Of a stretch of 51,183 nt of DNA, positions 1 through 8,671 are shown one piece after another (the first letter of the stretch is position 1; each line of letters opens with the position of its first letter). A program made the position numbers and the translations under genes. The stretch is from Flammeovirgaceae bacterium. Its GTDB lineage: Bacteria; Bacteroidota; Bacteroidia; Cytophagales; Cyclobacteriaceae. The notes below the pieces were generated by a model. It was not told the origin of the DNA. It was given only the letters and a program-made list of their open reading frames with translations, and ran no database searches. The stretch is from contig JAJTEH010000016.1 of the NCBI GenBank assembly GCA_021298355.1, positions 1-51,183 of the forward strand. Direction: 5' to 3'.

Positions 1-1
1 T

Positions 2-233
2 TACATCGCTAGCTTTCTTTTTTACATCGCTAGCTTTCTTTTTTACATCGCTAGCTTTCTTTTTTACATCGCTAGCTTTCTTTTTTACATAGCTAGCTTT
101 CTTTTTTACATAGCTAGCTTTCTTTTTTACATAGCTAGCTTTCTTTTTTACATAGCTAGCTTTCTTTTCTACATAGCTAACTTTCTTTTTTACATAGCTA
201 GCTTTCTTTTTTACATAGCTAGCTTTCTTTTTT
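2..233. repeat. 21-bp tandem repeat (minisatellite), about 11 copies
   Basis: Eleven near-identical 21-bp units built on ACATAGCTAGCTTTCTTTTT run head to tail, and a twelfth breaks down after position 234. The first four units carry ATCGCTAGC and the later ones ATAGCTAGC, so two subtypes are arranged in blocks. Each unit has the palindrome AGCTAGCT. The array reaches the window edge and may continue beyond it. Because the period is a multiple of three, one frame stays open on each strand (a KKKASYV/KKKASDV heptad on minus, YIASFLF on plus). No start codon precedes the minus frame, so coding is not supported. Confidence 0.95.
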
Positions 234-277
234 ACGGAGTTTCCTTTTTTATAGGTGGTGTGGTGCCTTTACATGAC

Positions 278-304
278 AAAGCCCCTTTTTTGGGAAGGGG
301 CTTT
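278..304. terminator. Intrinsic terminator hairpin
   Basis: AAAGCCCCTT at 278-287 is the exact reverse complement of AAGGGGCTTT at 295-304, giving a 10-bp stem with a 7-nt loop. A T-rich stretch follows on the plus side. It lies 28 bases past the stop codon of the minus-strand gene at 332-1078 and is the natural terminator for it. It may also stop transcription coming from the repeat side. Confidence 0.75.
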
Positions 305-331
305 GCTTTTATTTTACAGATGGTGTTTGGT

Positions 332-1078
332 TTATTGTGTTTGTCGTTTGGTGAATTTTAACGCGGTTACTTGTTTGTATTGGGGGCTGCTTGCGCCATA
401 GAGCGACTTTACGTATTGCTTTACATCTTGTGCGATGGCGAGTATGCCTGTGGTTTCATCGTAGAGGGCTTTATCGCGGGCGATGCGTGCGTTGCTTAAT
501 GCGGTGGTGGCGCTAATTACGGCTGTGTTTTTGGCTTTAAGATCGGTTAGCAGGGTGTTGAGTGACGTTACTTTTAGCTCGTTTTCGTTGGGGGTGTATT
601 TGGGCTCGGCTGTGAGGGTGGCTACGAGTTGTGCGAAGTGATCGATGAGTTTATCATAGCTCTGTTGTGAGGCTGATATTGTTTTGGGTGTGGGTGCATT
701 GGGATCGGCTGCGTTGGCATCGGGTTTATCTTTTGCTTTGGCGCGCTTGCCCTGGATTTTGTTGTTGGTTGTTTTGGCATCGTCTATCGTTTGCTCGGTG
801 GCCTCGGTAGATGCGAGTGCGTTGATGATTTTTGTTGAGAGGGATTTGAGTTGTTTGAAGGTGATCTCGCGGGCGTTGGTGGCGTTATCGAAATTTGTTT
901 TAGCCACTTTAACGGCTTGCATGGCCGTGTTTGCCGCTGTGTTTTGTGTGTTGAGTGCTGGCAGTTTGAGTGCTGCTCTGCTTGGGTTGTAGGTTGCTCC
1001 GTAGCCTGTGCAGAAGGAGATGAGATCTTCGAAGGTTGCTACGTTTTTTGAGTGACCGGTTTCTGATGTGCTCGCCAT
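332..1078 (-). CDS. Conserved-looking helical protein of unknown function
   Basis: A 248-residue soluble protein with no signal peptide or membrane segment. The N-terminal 45 residues carry aromatic and glycine positions (FEDLISFCTGYGATYNPSRA) that look like a family signature. The rest is Ala/Thr/Lys-rich and predicted by eye to be long amphipathic helices. They are interrupted at about residues 112-133 by a charged and Pro/Asp/Ala-rich linker (KAKDKPDANAADPNAPTPK), suggesting two helical hairpins. I do not recognise the family. The gene stands alone, with its own terminator hairpin downstream and about 550 bp of empty sequence upstream. Base composition is richer in GC than the island genes to its right. 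The ATG start is preceded by an AT-rich leader without a Shine-Dalgarno, as usual in Bacteroidota. Confidence 0.8.
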   Translation of the reverse strand: MASTSETGHSKNVATFEDLISFCTGYGATYNPSRAALKLPALNTQNTAANTAMQAVKVAKTNFDNATNAREITFKQLKSLSTKIINALASTEATEQTIDDAKTTNNKIQGKRAKAKDKPDANAADPNAPTPKTISASQQSYDKLIDHFAQLVATLTAEPKYTPNENELKVTSLNTLLTDLKAKNTAVISATTALSNARIARDKALYDETTGILAIAQDVKQYVKSLYGASSPQYKQVTALKFTKRQTQ

Positions 1079-1635
1079 AGTTTATATAATTTAGTTTTAA
1101 AAGTTTTGCACTTTGTGGTTGCATTATCTTTCAGAAGGGAGCACTTACCGGATAACTTCTTATACGAATAACGTTGTTTTGCCTTTGTTTTTGCAAGTAT
1201 CGAGCAATATTTTTTTACAAATTTTTTTTAAGTATTGATGAAGGTTTGGTGTTTGTTGTATATGGTTTACTATTTTCTAAATAATTTAGCTTTTAAACCA
1301 TATATTTTGAACGTTATTTTGTAGATGCAGTGTGTTTTTGATGGTTTGCTATGGCAGGTGTTATTAGCTGATAGCACTTTATTTATACTACTGGATTGGT
1401 ATAAAATAAAACTGCACTGATGTTTGAAACTGAGGACAGTAGATAAATTTTAAATTTATGTTTGGCACAAGCACGCGTGTGGCAGCTTAGGTATAATAAA
1501 AATGGTAGATGACAATACTGACCATAGGCAAATACATTCGGTAATTGGCACAGATGAACTACTCACATTCCAACACACAACATCCGCGCCAGTGGAGGGT
1601 TGTGTGGCCGGGCAATGTGTGCGCGGATTGGTGGT
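1079..1635. other. Intergenic stretch with one dispersed hairpin repeat
   Basis: No convincing gene. The first 400 bp are AT-rich and probably hold the promoter of the minus-strand gene ending at 332. The right 110 bp hold a copy of the dispersed hairpin repeat (1530-1594). It is followed by a second arm GCGCGGAT (1621-1628) that pairs exactly with ATCCGCGC (1582-1589), just past the stop of the restriction-modification gene, so this structure may also act as its terminator. Confidence 0.6.
1530..1594 (+). repeat. Dispersed hairpin repeat, copy 1
   Basis: Shares ATTCGGTAATTGGCAC, then CACATTCCAACACACAACAT and CCGCGCCAGTGG, with the copies near 8351, 8711 and (reverse strand) 51068. The arms TTGGCAC-AGATG and CATCC-GCGCCA pair imperfectly. 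Compared with the copies near 8312 and 8672 it lacks the upstream GAATGTTGAAA part, which is replaced by a CTGACCATAGGC tract related to the repeats at 11812 and 15208. Confidence 0.85.
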
Positions 1636-4600
1636 TTAATCTTTGGTCTCAACAGTTTTAATTTCTCTGTCCGATAGACCGTAAAGAGTGTAAACAAGAT
1701 TGTCAATTTTGGATTCAAGTGTTTTACTGTCCTTGTCAGTCTGTTTATACTCAATAATAGTATCAACGAGTTTTATTAACTCATTCTGTTGCTTTTCTGT
1801 CATTGTCGGGATGGGAAAATTTTGAATGTCATCCACTAAAATTTTTGGAAATGCACCTTTGGTCGCTTTAGGTGAGGAATTGAAATGGTAGAATGTCGCA
1901 AGTCTTGAGTTGAGGAGTGCTAATAATACTTTAATGTCCACTGGTCCTTTTTTGTTCTCAAGGATATTAATAATTGCAGGGTCATTATATGCCTCTTCTG
2001 TTGTGTAACCTGCATATATTTTTGGATTTGTTATTTCACGAACTAAAATTCTTGACCCTTTAAAATATTTTGGTTCTCTCGGATTGGCAATTCCGTCACA
2101 ATAGTTAATATACTCCTTTTCATTCCATTTAACTTTGTACGGTGTTACGTCTTCGCCCCATAACCATTTTTTCCATCCTGCTTTTTTTGTTAAGCTGTGA
2201 TAAACTCTATTTTTAATTGTCTCCTTGTCTTGACCCTGATATTTGTCGTATGCGATAAGACCTTGACTTATCTCTGGGAATAAATCAATTATTGGCTTAC
2301 TCTTCTTTCTAATTTTTGAGGTTATTCCTAAAATTTCAGAATTCAATTTGAACACCAAAGCCCAATTTTGATTATTGGCTAATAGTATTTCTTTTGTCGT
2401 TGATGTAAGCTCTCTACTTGTCAACTCCTCAAATGAATTAGCATTAGCAGTAGGACGATAAAACACCGTATCATCTGATTCTTTGTTGATTAGGACTGTA
2501 ATTATACACCTAACTGTTGCTGAACCTTCAAAGATGTTGAACTCTGTACAATCTAATATTTCTTGAATTTGCCATTGATTAAATAGTTCTTCTCGGTAAG
2601 ACTTAGCAAAGACATTAAATAATATCGTGTTCGGAATGATATATGATTTTATGCCATTAGGTTTCAGGATTTTACGTGCAATATTTATAAAGAAATAGTA
2701 AATCTCGTAGTCAGGAACTTTATTTAGTGTTTCAACTACAGCTTCTCTTAGAGAACCTTTGATTGAAACACCATAGGGTGGATTTCCAATAACAACGTCA
2801 AAGCCTTCAAATTCACCACTATTATTTAGCACTTCAGGGAATTCAAAACGCCATTCGAATGCATTCTTGTAAATGGCATTCGTTCTTATGTCATTTAATA
2901 CCGTTTCGTATTTTTTTAGTTTCTCACTTGCTTCCTTTACGTCATCGTTAAATTTCTTCTTTTGCTTCGCGTCCATTTCAAAGAAACTGAATTGGGCTGT
3001 CAACTTTTCAAGTTTACCTTTTGCAGCAGACCAATTGATATAGTCCTTACTTGATTTTGTAATCTCTGTTTTAAAATCGTTTTTAATTCCGTCAATTATT
3101 TTCTGTAAGCCCTTTTTGGTATCCCGATTTTTGGCGTTTTTATATTCATTTACAAAACCTCGATATGCTTCTATGTCGTATTTTATACTCTTCAATGCTT
3201 TACTCAAATCAGAGTCCAAAGCAAAGCGACTAATTAAACTATTTCCGCATTTTATGTTTATATCAATGTTCGGAAGAGTCTCTAACTCTGTGTAGTTACC
3301 TTCTTTGTAATAAGCATTTTTTAATAGCTCAATCCATAAACGTAATCTGCATATGAGAACCGATTTCGGATTTATGTCAACACCAAACAGACAGTTCTCA
3401 ATTATGATTTGCTTTTCGTGGAAAAGAGATTTTTGAAGTCTTTGTATTTCTTTATTTATAGGCTTACCGTTTTGAATTTTATATTCAACAGGGTTACCAT
3501 TTGTATCTGTAATAATTAATTCATCATTTATGATTTCTATTTCATAGCCACTTATAACGTTTCCTTTTTCATCTGATAGTATACCCAACTCCGATTTAAT
3601 TGCAATTAATTCGTTTAGAGCAGAAACCAAAAAGTGACCGGAACCAACAGCTGGGTCACAAATATGAATTGAGTTTATTATTTCATTTGCCCTTAGTACT
3701 TCTTGTGTTTTGAATAGGCGTGAGGTGTAGTTCTTTATATCGTCAAACTTGTCGAATGTCTTTTTTCCTTTTTCAGATAGTGATGCGTTAAACTTATCCA
3801 CTACAGCCAATCGAATAGATTGTCTGCACATGTACATTGTGATAAATCCGGGAGTAAAAACTGAGCCGTCTTTGTACCCATTGATTTTTTCAAAGACTTT
3901 ACCTAAAACTGAAGCATTTATAATTTGCTTATTGTCCTCTTGAATGTCTTCAGTACCCTCACTTGCGAAGTCATAAGCATCTAAGAAACGTAACAAGTAT
4001 TCAAGTGTCGGCAGATTCTTTTTTGATTTCTTAAATGACTCTAATTTGGTTCCATTCCATATTTCGAGTTCGTCACCGTTTCCAAGTGAATTTATCTTAA
4101 TTGTTTGGTCTTCTAAATCACTTATTTCAAATAATGAACTATTTAAATATGGAACTTTACCATATTTATTTTGTACTGCTTCCGTTCTGTCTGAAATGTT
4201 TACCGCAAGAACTTTATGAAACAACTTAAAAAGTTCGTCAAAGTCTTTAATCATCTCGGGATTCAAGAATTTGTATTCCTTTTCATTCCCTTGATGGTAG
4301 TTGACCAATTGTCCTTCAAGTAGCTTTAGGAATAGAACTCGATTAATCCAAGTTATTGCAAGTTCTAATGCAATGTTAAATGTTCTTTCTTCTTTATCAT
4401 CTCCGTAGATACTTATGTCTGGTATCCTGTGAAATGTGTCCTCTGTTTTGAGTGCTTCAATTGTCAATTCAATTAATGAAGCGGCATTTCTCTTTTCCTT
4501 TTTCCTTGTTATTATGATTTTCGCTCCGTCCTTTACTTCTTCAAGTCCAATAATATGTAATAACTCCCTGTAAAATCCTGCGTCAAGTCTATTGCTATCA

Positions 4601-5328
4601 TTTGGAGAGGCAAGTTTAAGAAGGTGTTGTGGAGAAAAGATTTTATAAAGAGCAATTAACTCTTTATCATCTTCTTTTTTCGTATTTCTTAAAACAGTTT
4701 CAAACTCACGAATATCAAAGTATACACAAGGAATATCTACTTCAATCTTATTTATGATTTTGGTAACCTCTTCGTAGAAGAATGGATTATCTTTTTTGTC
4801 GTTTAACTTAGTCTCGTATAGCTTTTTTATTTGAGTGTTTCTATAAATGTGTTTGTCAAAATAATTTGCATCAATTATAAACCACTCGTGGATGTTCGTG
4901 ATGATAAGTTGTTTTAGCTGATTATTCTCTGATTGATTCCGTTCATCCAAATAGTACAGAATTAGTTCGTGAAGGGCTTTTTTGTTTGGACTGTCAGCAG
5001 TGACCATTTCGTTTATGTTTGCTGGTCTTTTTGCTTCGATAATCACTCCAACGTTTGAGTCAGTCCCTTTGTCCAAATGAATAACTAAATCCTTTTTCTG
5101 TTTTGTGTTTATGGCATTTGTGTCCTTATAGTACGTGTCTCTCAAAAAATCCCTGATATTATTTTTTAGATGTTCCTCGCTTTCGTCTTTGGGCTGTTTT
5201 TCGATGATACTAATCTTATCTAATAGGGTAATGAGGTTGGATTTGAAGCTATCAATTTCACTTCTTAGGGGTTTCTTCTTTAATAATGCCTTTAATGCCT
5301 TTTTTGGGGATTGGGGTATGAGTCTCAT
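1636..5328 (-). CDS. Eco57I-like type IIG restriction-modification enzyme
   Basis: A 1230-residue single-chain restriction endonuclease and adenine-N6 DNA methyltransferase. The N-terminal ~200 residues carry a PD-(D/E)xK nuclease core: KKDLVIHL with D80, then VGVIIEAKRP with E98 and K100. The methyltransferase follows, with the SAM-binding motif DPAVGSGHFLV near residue 560 and the catalytic NPPYG near residue 847. The C-terminal third (VLLALLNSRLATFYHFN, then FPIP and a short helical tail) looks like a TaqI-type target-recognition domain. No separate specificity or methylase gene lies beside it, so it probably cleaves and modifies alone. Base use is AT-rich compared with the core genes to the right. 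It sits at the left end of the repeat-rich island, bounded by the hairpin repeat at 1530 and the strong hairpins at 5401 and 5593, which suggests horizontal acquisition. The recognition sequence cannot be read from the protein. Confidence 0.88.
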   Translation of the reverse strand: MRLIPQSPKKALKALLKKKPLRSEIDSFKSNLITLLDKISIIEKQPKDESEEHLKNNIRDFLRDTYYKDTNAINTKQKKDLVIHLDKGTDSNVGVIIEAKRPANINEMVTADSPNKKALHELILYYLDERNQSENNQLKQLIITNIHEWFIIDANYFDKHIYRNTQIKKLYETKLNDKKDNPFFYEEVTKIINKIEVDIPCVYFDIREFETVLRNTKKEDDKELIALYKIFSPQHLLKLASPNDSNRLDAGFYRELLHIIGLEEVKDGAKIIITRKKEKRNAASLIELTIEALKTEDTFHRIPDISIYGDDKEERTFNIALELAITWINRVLFLKLLEGQLVNYHQGNEKEYKFLNPEMIKDFDELFKLFHKVLAVNISDRTEAVQNKYGKVPYLNSSLFEISDLEDQTIKINSLGNGDELEIWNGTKLESFKKSKKNLPTLEYLLRFLDAYDFASEGTEDIQEDNKQIINASVLGKVFEKINGYKDGSVFTPGFITMYMCRQSIRLAVVDKFNASLSEKGKKTFDKFDDIKNYTSRLFKTQEVLRANEIINSIHICDPAVGSGHFLVSALNELIAIKSELGILSDEKGNVISGYEIEIINDELIITDTNGNPVEYKIQNGKPINKEIQRLQKSLFHEKQIIIENCLFGVDINPKSVLICRLRLWIELLKNAYYKEGNYTELETLPNIDINIKCGNSLISRFALDSDLSKALKSIKYDIEAYRGFVNEYKNAKNRDTKKGLQKIIDGIKNDFKTEITKSSKDYINWSAAKGKLEKLTAQFSFFEMDAKQKKKFNDDVKEASEKLKKYETVLNDIRTNAIYKNAFEWRFEFPEVLNNSGEFEGFDVVIGNPPYGVSIKGSLREAVVETLNKVPDYEIYYFFINIARKILKPNGIKSYIIPNTILFNVFAKSYREELFNQWQIQEILDCTEFNIFEGSATVRCIITVLINKESDDTVFYRPTANANSFEELTSRELTSTTKEILLANNQNWALVFKLNSEILGITSKIRKKSKPIIDLFPEISQGLIAYDKYQGQDKETIKNRVYHSLTKKAGWKKWLWGEDVTPYKVKWNEKEYINYCDGIANPREPKYFKGSRILVREITNPKIYAGYTTEEAYNDPAIINILENKKGPVDIKVLLALLNSRLATFYHFNSSPKATKGAFPKILVDDIQNFPIPTMTEKQQNELIKLVDTIIEYKQTDKDSKTLESKIDNLVYTLYGLSDREIKTVETKD

Positions 5329-5400
5329 TATTTGTCCTTAGTCGAAAATTGATGGCTAATTTACATTTTATCGGCTTATCTGTCCCATGTGCGGTGGGTA

Positions 5401-5462
5401 ATTTGGCTCTTTTGCAGGCTTGGGAGTCGCGTGGGTTTGCGCGGCCTGCAAATGTGCCAAAT
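5401..5462. repeat. Long hairpin with internal loop
   Basis: The left arm is ATTTGGC (5401-5407), then TCT, then TTTGCAGGC (5411-5419). The right arm is GCCTGCAAA (5444-5452), then TGT, then GCCAAAT (5456-5462). All 16 paired positions are exact, and the 3-nt bulges face each other. The loop is 24 nt. There is no T-run after it, so it is not a typical terminator. It lies upstream of the restriction-modification gene start (5328). Confidence 0.85.
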
Positions 5463-5578
5463 GTGGGCGGGCGATTCTTGGGCTACATTGTCCGCGTAAA
5501 CTATTAATGATTTTTTTGTCCGCGTGTTGAGTCTTTGTCGGTTGTTGTTATTCGTTAGCTTAGTCGTCTTTGCGCATG

Positions 5579-5720
5579 GTTGCTAACGTTTGTGTTTCTG
5601 CAGTGGTGCCTTTTCGAAGCCGCGTCCTGTCCCACGAAACCAAGCGTTGAACGAAGATAAAACTTTATACCAACACGTCACGGCACCATTGCAGAAACAT
5701 TTTGTTGTGTGCTCGGGCGC
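5579..5720. repeat. attC-like junction hairpin J1
   Basis: TGTTTCTGCAGTGGTGCC (5593-5610) and GGCACCATTGCAGAAACA (5682-5699) are reverse complements with one mismatch, separated by 71 nt. The outer flanks are GGTTGCTAACGTTTG on the left and TTTTGTTGTGTGCTCGGGC on the right. The layout (AAC-ended left core, long imperfect stem, GTTG right core) matches junctions J2 (10752-10905) and J3 (14425-14520). The cores do not fit the integron attC consensus RYYYAAC/GTTRRRY. Confidence 0.6.
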
Positions 5721-6577
5721 GTCAACCGTTCCCTTTTAATTTATGACTTACCGCAAGTAGTCCGTTACGTTTTGTTGAAGCGTTCGAGTTAAGGTAAATG
5801 AAGTTTGCTGTCGAAGTCAAGTCAAAGTCCAGTTTATTTTGTCGTCCAAGCTCTCCGTGGAACGAAATCTTGTCCAGCGGCATCGAGTTGTTCGCGTGGA
5901 TAGACTAATATTTGTCATATTCATAGTAATCCCAAGAGTCAGGGTCATGGTCTAAATTTATCAAAATGGATTTCTGCCAATATCTAATTCTAAATGTCAT
6001 TTCCGGAAAATAATTGTCATATCTACGAAGATGCCAAAATTTTTCATTTCTAATTCGATAATCTATTCTATCAGTTGTCGTGGTAACTTGATAGTTTCCC
6101 GACATCTCGAGGTTGACAGGTATATTAACAACTCTAATTGAATCTCCATTTGAATAAATTTCAATCCTAGATTTTTCGAATTTCTTAATTTCTGATTCAG
6201 GGTAGTGATTTCTTAGTTTTTTTAGAGCATGATTTGTAATTTCGTAAACCCCAACAAGTTCTTCCTTACTAATATTTTGATCCAAATTGTCAGACCCAAT
6301 GTATTCTCTACTTGGTACTAGCGTGCAGCTCGAAACTAGAACCGCAATTAGATATTTGTATACTATTTTCATCAAATAATCTATGCTTTTATTGAAGTCA
6401 ATTGTTTATTCGTGTCCATAAAAATAAAGTTGTCTACAAAATTATTTCGATACTGCATCACCGAATGCAACGTCAAAAGTCATTAAACCAAAGTCTTCTA
6501 AGTTCTTTGCGGGAACGAAAAGCTATCTTCTGGGTCATCACTGTCCGCGGGGACTTTTAGCGCCTGGCACACAACAA
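5702..6577. mobile_element. Candidate cassette unit 1, bounded by inverted repeats
   Basis: TTGTTGTGTGCTCGGGCGC at 5702-5720 is repeated in inverse as GCGCCTGGCACACAACAA at 6560-6577. The two arms differ only at a 2-3-nt stretch in the middle. The unit encloses one small lipoprotein gene and about 180 bp of non-coding DNA on each side. No transposase is present, so mobility is inferred only from the boundary pair and from three similarly bounded units in the same island. Confidence 0.4.
5905..6375 (-). CDS. Small lipoprotein of unknown function
   Basis: A 156-residue protein whose first 17 residues form a lipoprotein signal: basic start, hydrophobic core IAVLV, then VSSC with C17 as the lipidation site. 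The mature part is charged and rich in Tyr, Asp and Arg, with an expected alpha/beta fold. The C-terminal 20 residues are strongly acidic and aromatic (DHDPDSWDYYEYDKY). No domain is recognised. The second methionine (MKIVYKY) is an equally good start. The gene is alone inside candidate cassette unit 1, with inverted repeats at both sides and no partner gene. AT-rich coding sequence and lack of synteny suggest an accessory gene. Confidence 0.75.
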   Translation of the reverse strand: MMKIVYKYLIAVLVSSCTLVPSREYIGSDNLDQNISKEELVGVYEITNHALKKLRNHYPESEIKKFEKSRIEIYSNGDSIRVVNIPVNLEMSGNYQVTTTTDRIDYRIRNEKFWHLRRYDNYFPEMTFRIRYWQKSILINLDHDPDSWDYYEYDKY

Positions 6578-6874
6578 TTATGTATCGGTAACTAGTTGCT
6601 GATATTTTCTTTAGGAGCCTTAATAAAAGTAACACAGGCCTTTAACTTTTGCAAGTAGCCTATAGGTAGTTTGGTTAGTAAGAAACTTGTGGTGCAACAT
6701 GCAGCGCATAGGCAAATACTATAGGCTAAAGCTACATATTCGCTGGCTTGGGCTACAATAGAGGTTTAGTTTTTAAACCAAAATTAGTATTTCATCGAAT
6801 AGTGTAAATATTATTTTATATTTAAAAACTTTTGGGCCAAACGTTGTCAGTTTACTTTTTCTTATTTCACTACT
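6376..6874. other. Gene-free stretch with right boundary of unit 1 and an R element
   Basis: No gene is supported. It holds the right inverted repeat of unit 1 (6560-6577), then an R element copy (6581-6684), then about 190 AT-rich bases. CCAAACGTTGTCAG occurs just before the beta-barrel gene at 6875 and resembles the core of the junction boundaries. Confidence 0.6.
6581..6684 (+). repeat. R element, copy 1
   Basis: It shares TTTCTTTAGGAGCC, ATAAAAGTAACACA and GCAAGTAGC, in the same order and spacing, with copies near 9690, 11639 and 15044 and a partial copy near 15636. Each full copy sits immediately outside the right-hand boundary of a small minus-strand gene unit. This copy has diverged at its end, with CTATAGG replacing the usual GAGGGTTG. 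Confidence 0.8.
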
Positions 6875-8281
6875 ATGATCACAAAGCAAATTTTAAAAGC
6901 TAAAAGAAAGTTAACTTTATTTATTATCCTTAATCTTATCTCAACGTGCATTGTATACAGTCAAAAACTAATGCCCTATTTTGGTATAAGCTACACAACT
7001 ACATCTTTAGATCTAGAGAGTGGGCAATTCCAAAACAACAAGCAAGATTTTCTATATGGTATGGTAGCAGGTATTGGTGTTGAAGTTCCACTAAGCAAAA
7101 AAATGTTTATTCATTCTGGTTTACAATATATTCAGAAAGGAAGTTTCGTGTCATTATATTATAATAATGACATTAGGTTAGCAGAATCAAATAGACTCAG
7201 AATCAATTATATCGAAATGCCTTTGCTTTTCGGCTATACATTTAAATCCTTTAAAAATAATAGAGTTTATTTACGAACAGGTTTTAATTTTGGATACTTC
7301 GCCAACGGTAAATCTAAGATTAGCTATTTCTATGATCCAAAAAATGGTACACCCCCCGTTAATTCCAATGTTGAATTTCCTGTGAAGGTAGAGACCTTAT
7401 ACGAAACAAAAAACAATGAAACATATTACATCCAAAGAAAACGAGATATAGGTTTACATATAGGAGGTGGAATAGCCATAAACGAAAAGTTTAGTATAGA
7501 TGTAGGATATACCTTCGGACTAACTGAAAACAGAAATATTGGACAAAATGTAAGCAATCGAGTTTTACAATTATCGATTGCTGCACCAATTCAAGTAGTA
7601 GATTCTGAGACAGAAAAATTCTTTGTAGCAGAAACCGATGGCAGTAACTTGAAAAAATCCAGAAGAAAAATAGGAGAGATATACGTTGGATTTTCTGCCG
7701 GTAAATCAATCACATTATTTTCAGGTTCAGAAGTAGACTTTCAATTAGAATCTAATGGTCAGAAAAAACCTTACTTAGAAAAAAATGAGTTTTACACGTC
7801 TGCATTTCATTTTAAGTATGAAGTTTTTAACTATTTATTTGCAAAATCAGGAATCCATTACATAAGGAAAGGTTCCAAAATTGTTAACAACAGTTTCAAG
7901 TATCCTTTAGATGCAACGTATGATTACTTAGCCATGCCAATTTTACTAGGCATCCAACCATTTAATTACTCAAATACTAAGTTTTTAAATTTATCTGTTG
8001 AAGTTGGCTTTACTGGTAATTTTGAAATTAATAGTAATGACGAGAACCTAACTAAAGGTTTACTCCCTGGTTATCCTGTTACGAAAAGAGATTTCATCCT
8101 CTCTAAGCAAATAGGGTATAACGCTGAAGTAAAGATTTATAAGAATTTAGCCTTATACTTTAACTACACAGAGTTTAAAGATTTGCGACCTCTTTTCAGA
8201 AGAGTAGATGATGTAAATTTCACGTATACAATTAGTACTTCAGGAGAATTAATGAGTGCTGGCATACTGGTAAATCTATAA
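6875..8281 (+). CDS. Outer-membrane beta-barrel protein with a duplicated PorT-like domain
   Basis: A 468-residue secreted protein. The signal peptide (residues 1-29, hydrophobic FIILNLISTCIVYS) is followed by two similar halves. The first starts PYFGISYTTTSLDL and contains FIHSGLQYIQKGSF, then YIEMPLLFGYTF. The second, from about residue 266, starts IYVGFSAGKSITLF and contains FAKSGIHYIRKGSKI, then YLAMPILLGIQPF. Each half is about the length of a small PorT/OMP_b-brl_2 barrel of Bacteroidota, so the protein is either two 8-strand barrels in tandem or one fused larger barrel. A polar linker of about 30 residues joins the halves. It is one of only two plus-strand genes in the island. No substrate can be inferred. 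The ATG start directly precedes the signal peptide. Confidence 0.8.
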   Translation: MITKQILKAKRKLTLFIILNLISTCIVYSQKLMPYFGISYTTTSLDLESGQFQNNKQDFLYGMVAGIGVEVPLSKKMFIHSGLQYIQKGSFVSLYYNNDIRLAESNRLRINYIEMPLLFGYTFKSFKNNRVYLRTGFNFGYFANGKSKISYFYDPKNGTPPVNSNVEFPVKVETLYETKNNETYYIQRKRDIGLHIGGGIAINEKFSIDVGYTFGLTENRNIGQNVSNRVLQLSIAAPIQVVDSETEKFFVAETDGSNLKKSRRKIGEIYVGFSAGKSITLFSGSEVDFQLESNGQKKPYLEKNEFYTSAFHFKYEVFNYLFAKSGIHYIRKGSKIVNNSFKYPLDATYDYLAMPILLGIQPFNYSNTKFLNLSVEVGFTGNFEINSNDENLTKGLLPGYPVTKRDFILSKQIGYNAEVKIYKNLALYFNYTEFKDLRPLFRRVDDVNFTYTISTSGELMSAGILVNL

Positions 8282-8311
8282 CCCCCTGGCGTGGAAGTTA
8301 CTTCCGTGCCT

Positions 8312-8413
8312 CGAATGTTGAAATAGATATTTCATTTTATTATTCAAACACATTCGGTAATTCGCACGGATGAACTACCCACATTCCAACACACAACATC
8401 CGCGCTAGTAGGG
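8312..8413 (+). repeat. Dispersed hairpin repeat, copy 2
   Basis: A full-length copy: CGAATGTTGAAAT, ATATTTCATTTTA, ATTCGGTAATTCGCAC, CACATTCCAACACACAACAT, CCGCGC. GCACGGATG pairs with CATCCGCGC with a single A-C mismatch. Together with copy 3, exactly 360 bp downstream in the same orientation, it brackets the 79-residue gene. A short leader GGGGAGGGC plus six T follows, ending at that gene's ATG. Confidence 0.9.
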
Positions 8414-8425
8414 GAGGGCTTTTTT

Positions 8426-8665
8426 ATGGCTGAAGAAATTTTTATTTATAAAGGAAAACCATGTGTTATTAAGAAATTTATACATGGCGCAACTAAAGAT
8501 GAATTAAATGAAATAGATTTTGATTTAGATGTAGAAGAAAACCCTTGGGTTGAGATAGAATATATTGAATGTAAACTTGACGGTGAATTTTATCCTAATA
8601 TTGTTCAGTTTTGTTCATTAAACAATGGAGATAAATTCTTATTAGAACAACTATGGAAGAGTTAA
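8426..8665 (+). CDS. Small acidic protein of unknown function
   Basis: A 79-residue soluble acidic protein with no signal peptide or membrane segment, expected to be mostly beta-strand. I do not recognise it. Alternating hydrophobic and acidic stretches (ELNEIDFDLDVEENPWVEIE) are the most visible feature. Small acidic proteins of this kind include immunity proteins and antitoxins, but there is no partner to support that. It is bracketed by two direct copies of the dispersed hairpin repeat 360 bp apart, so the gene plus one repeat forms a cassette-like period. The ATG lies directly after a six-T run. Confidence 0.7.
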   Translation: MAEEIFIYKGKPCVIKKFIHGATKDELNEIDFDLDVEENPWVEIEYIECKLDGEFYPNIVQFCSLNNGDKFLLEQLWKS

Positions 8666-8671
8666 ATCCCA

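Larger units (their letters stand above)
5329..5904. other. Gene-free stretch dominated by two long hairpins
   Basis: No coding region is supported. The stretch holds an exact 16-bp stem with a symmetric internal loop (5401-5462), then a second long hairpin (5593-5699) with one mismatch in 18 bp, then an inverted boundary sequence (5702-5720) that is matched at 6560-6577. The last 180 bp before the small lipoprotein gene hold nothing I recognise. Local GC is clearly higher than in the neighbouring small genes. Confidence 0.7.

Noticed and set aside
2-233. Regular short repeats that could suggest a CRISPR array
   Set aside because: The units abut with no variable spacers, and no cas gene is visible.
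2-271. Minus-strand KKKASYV-repeat protein
   Set aside because: The frame is open only because the period is 21 bp; a stop at 269-271 precedes it and no start codon follows before the repeats.
684-1051. Plus-strand hydrophobic ORFs opposite the first gene
   Set aside because: They mirror the Ala-rich helical protein on the minus strand, which has the better start, length and terminator.
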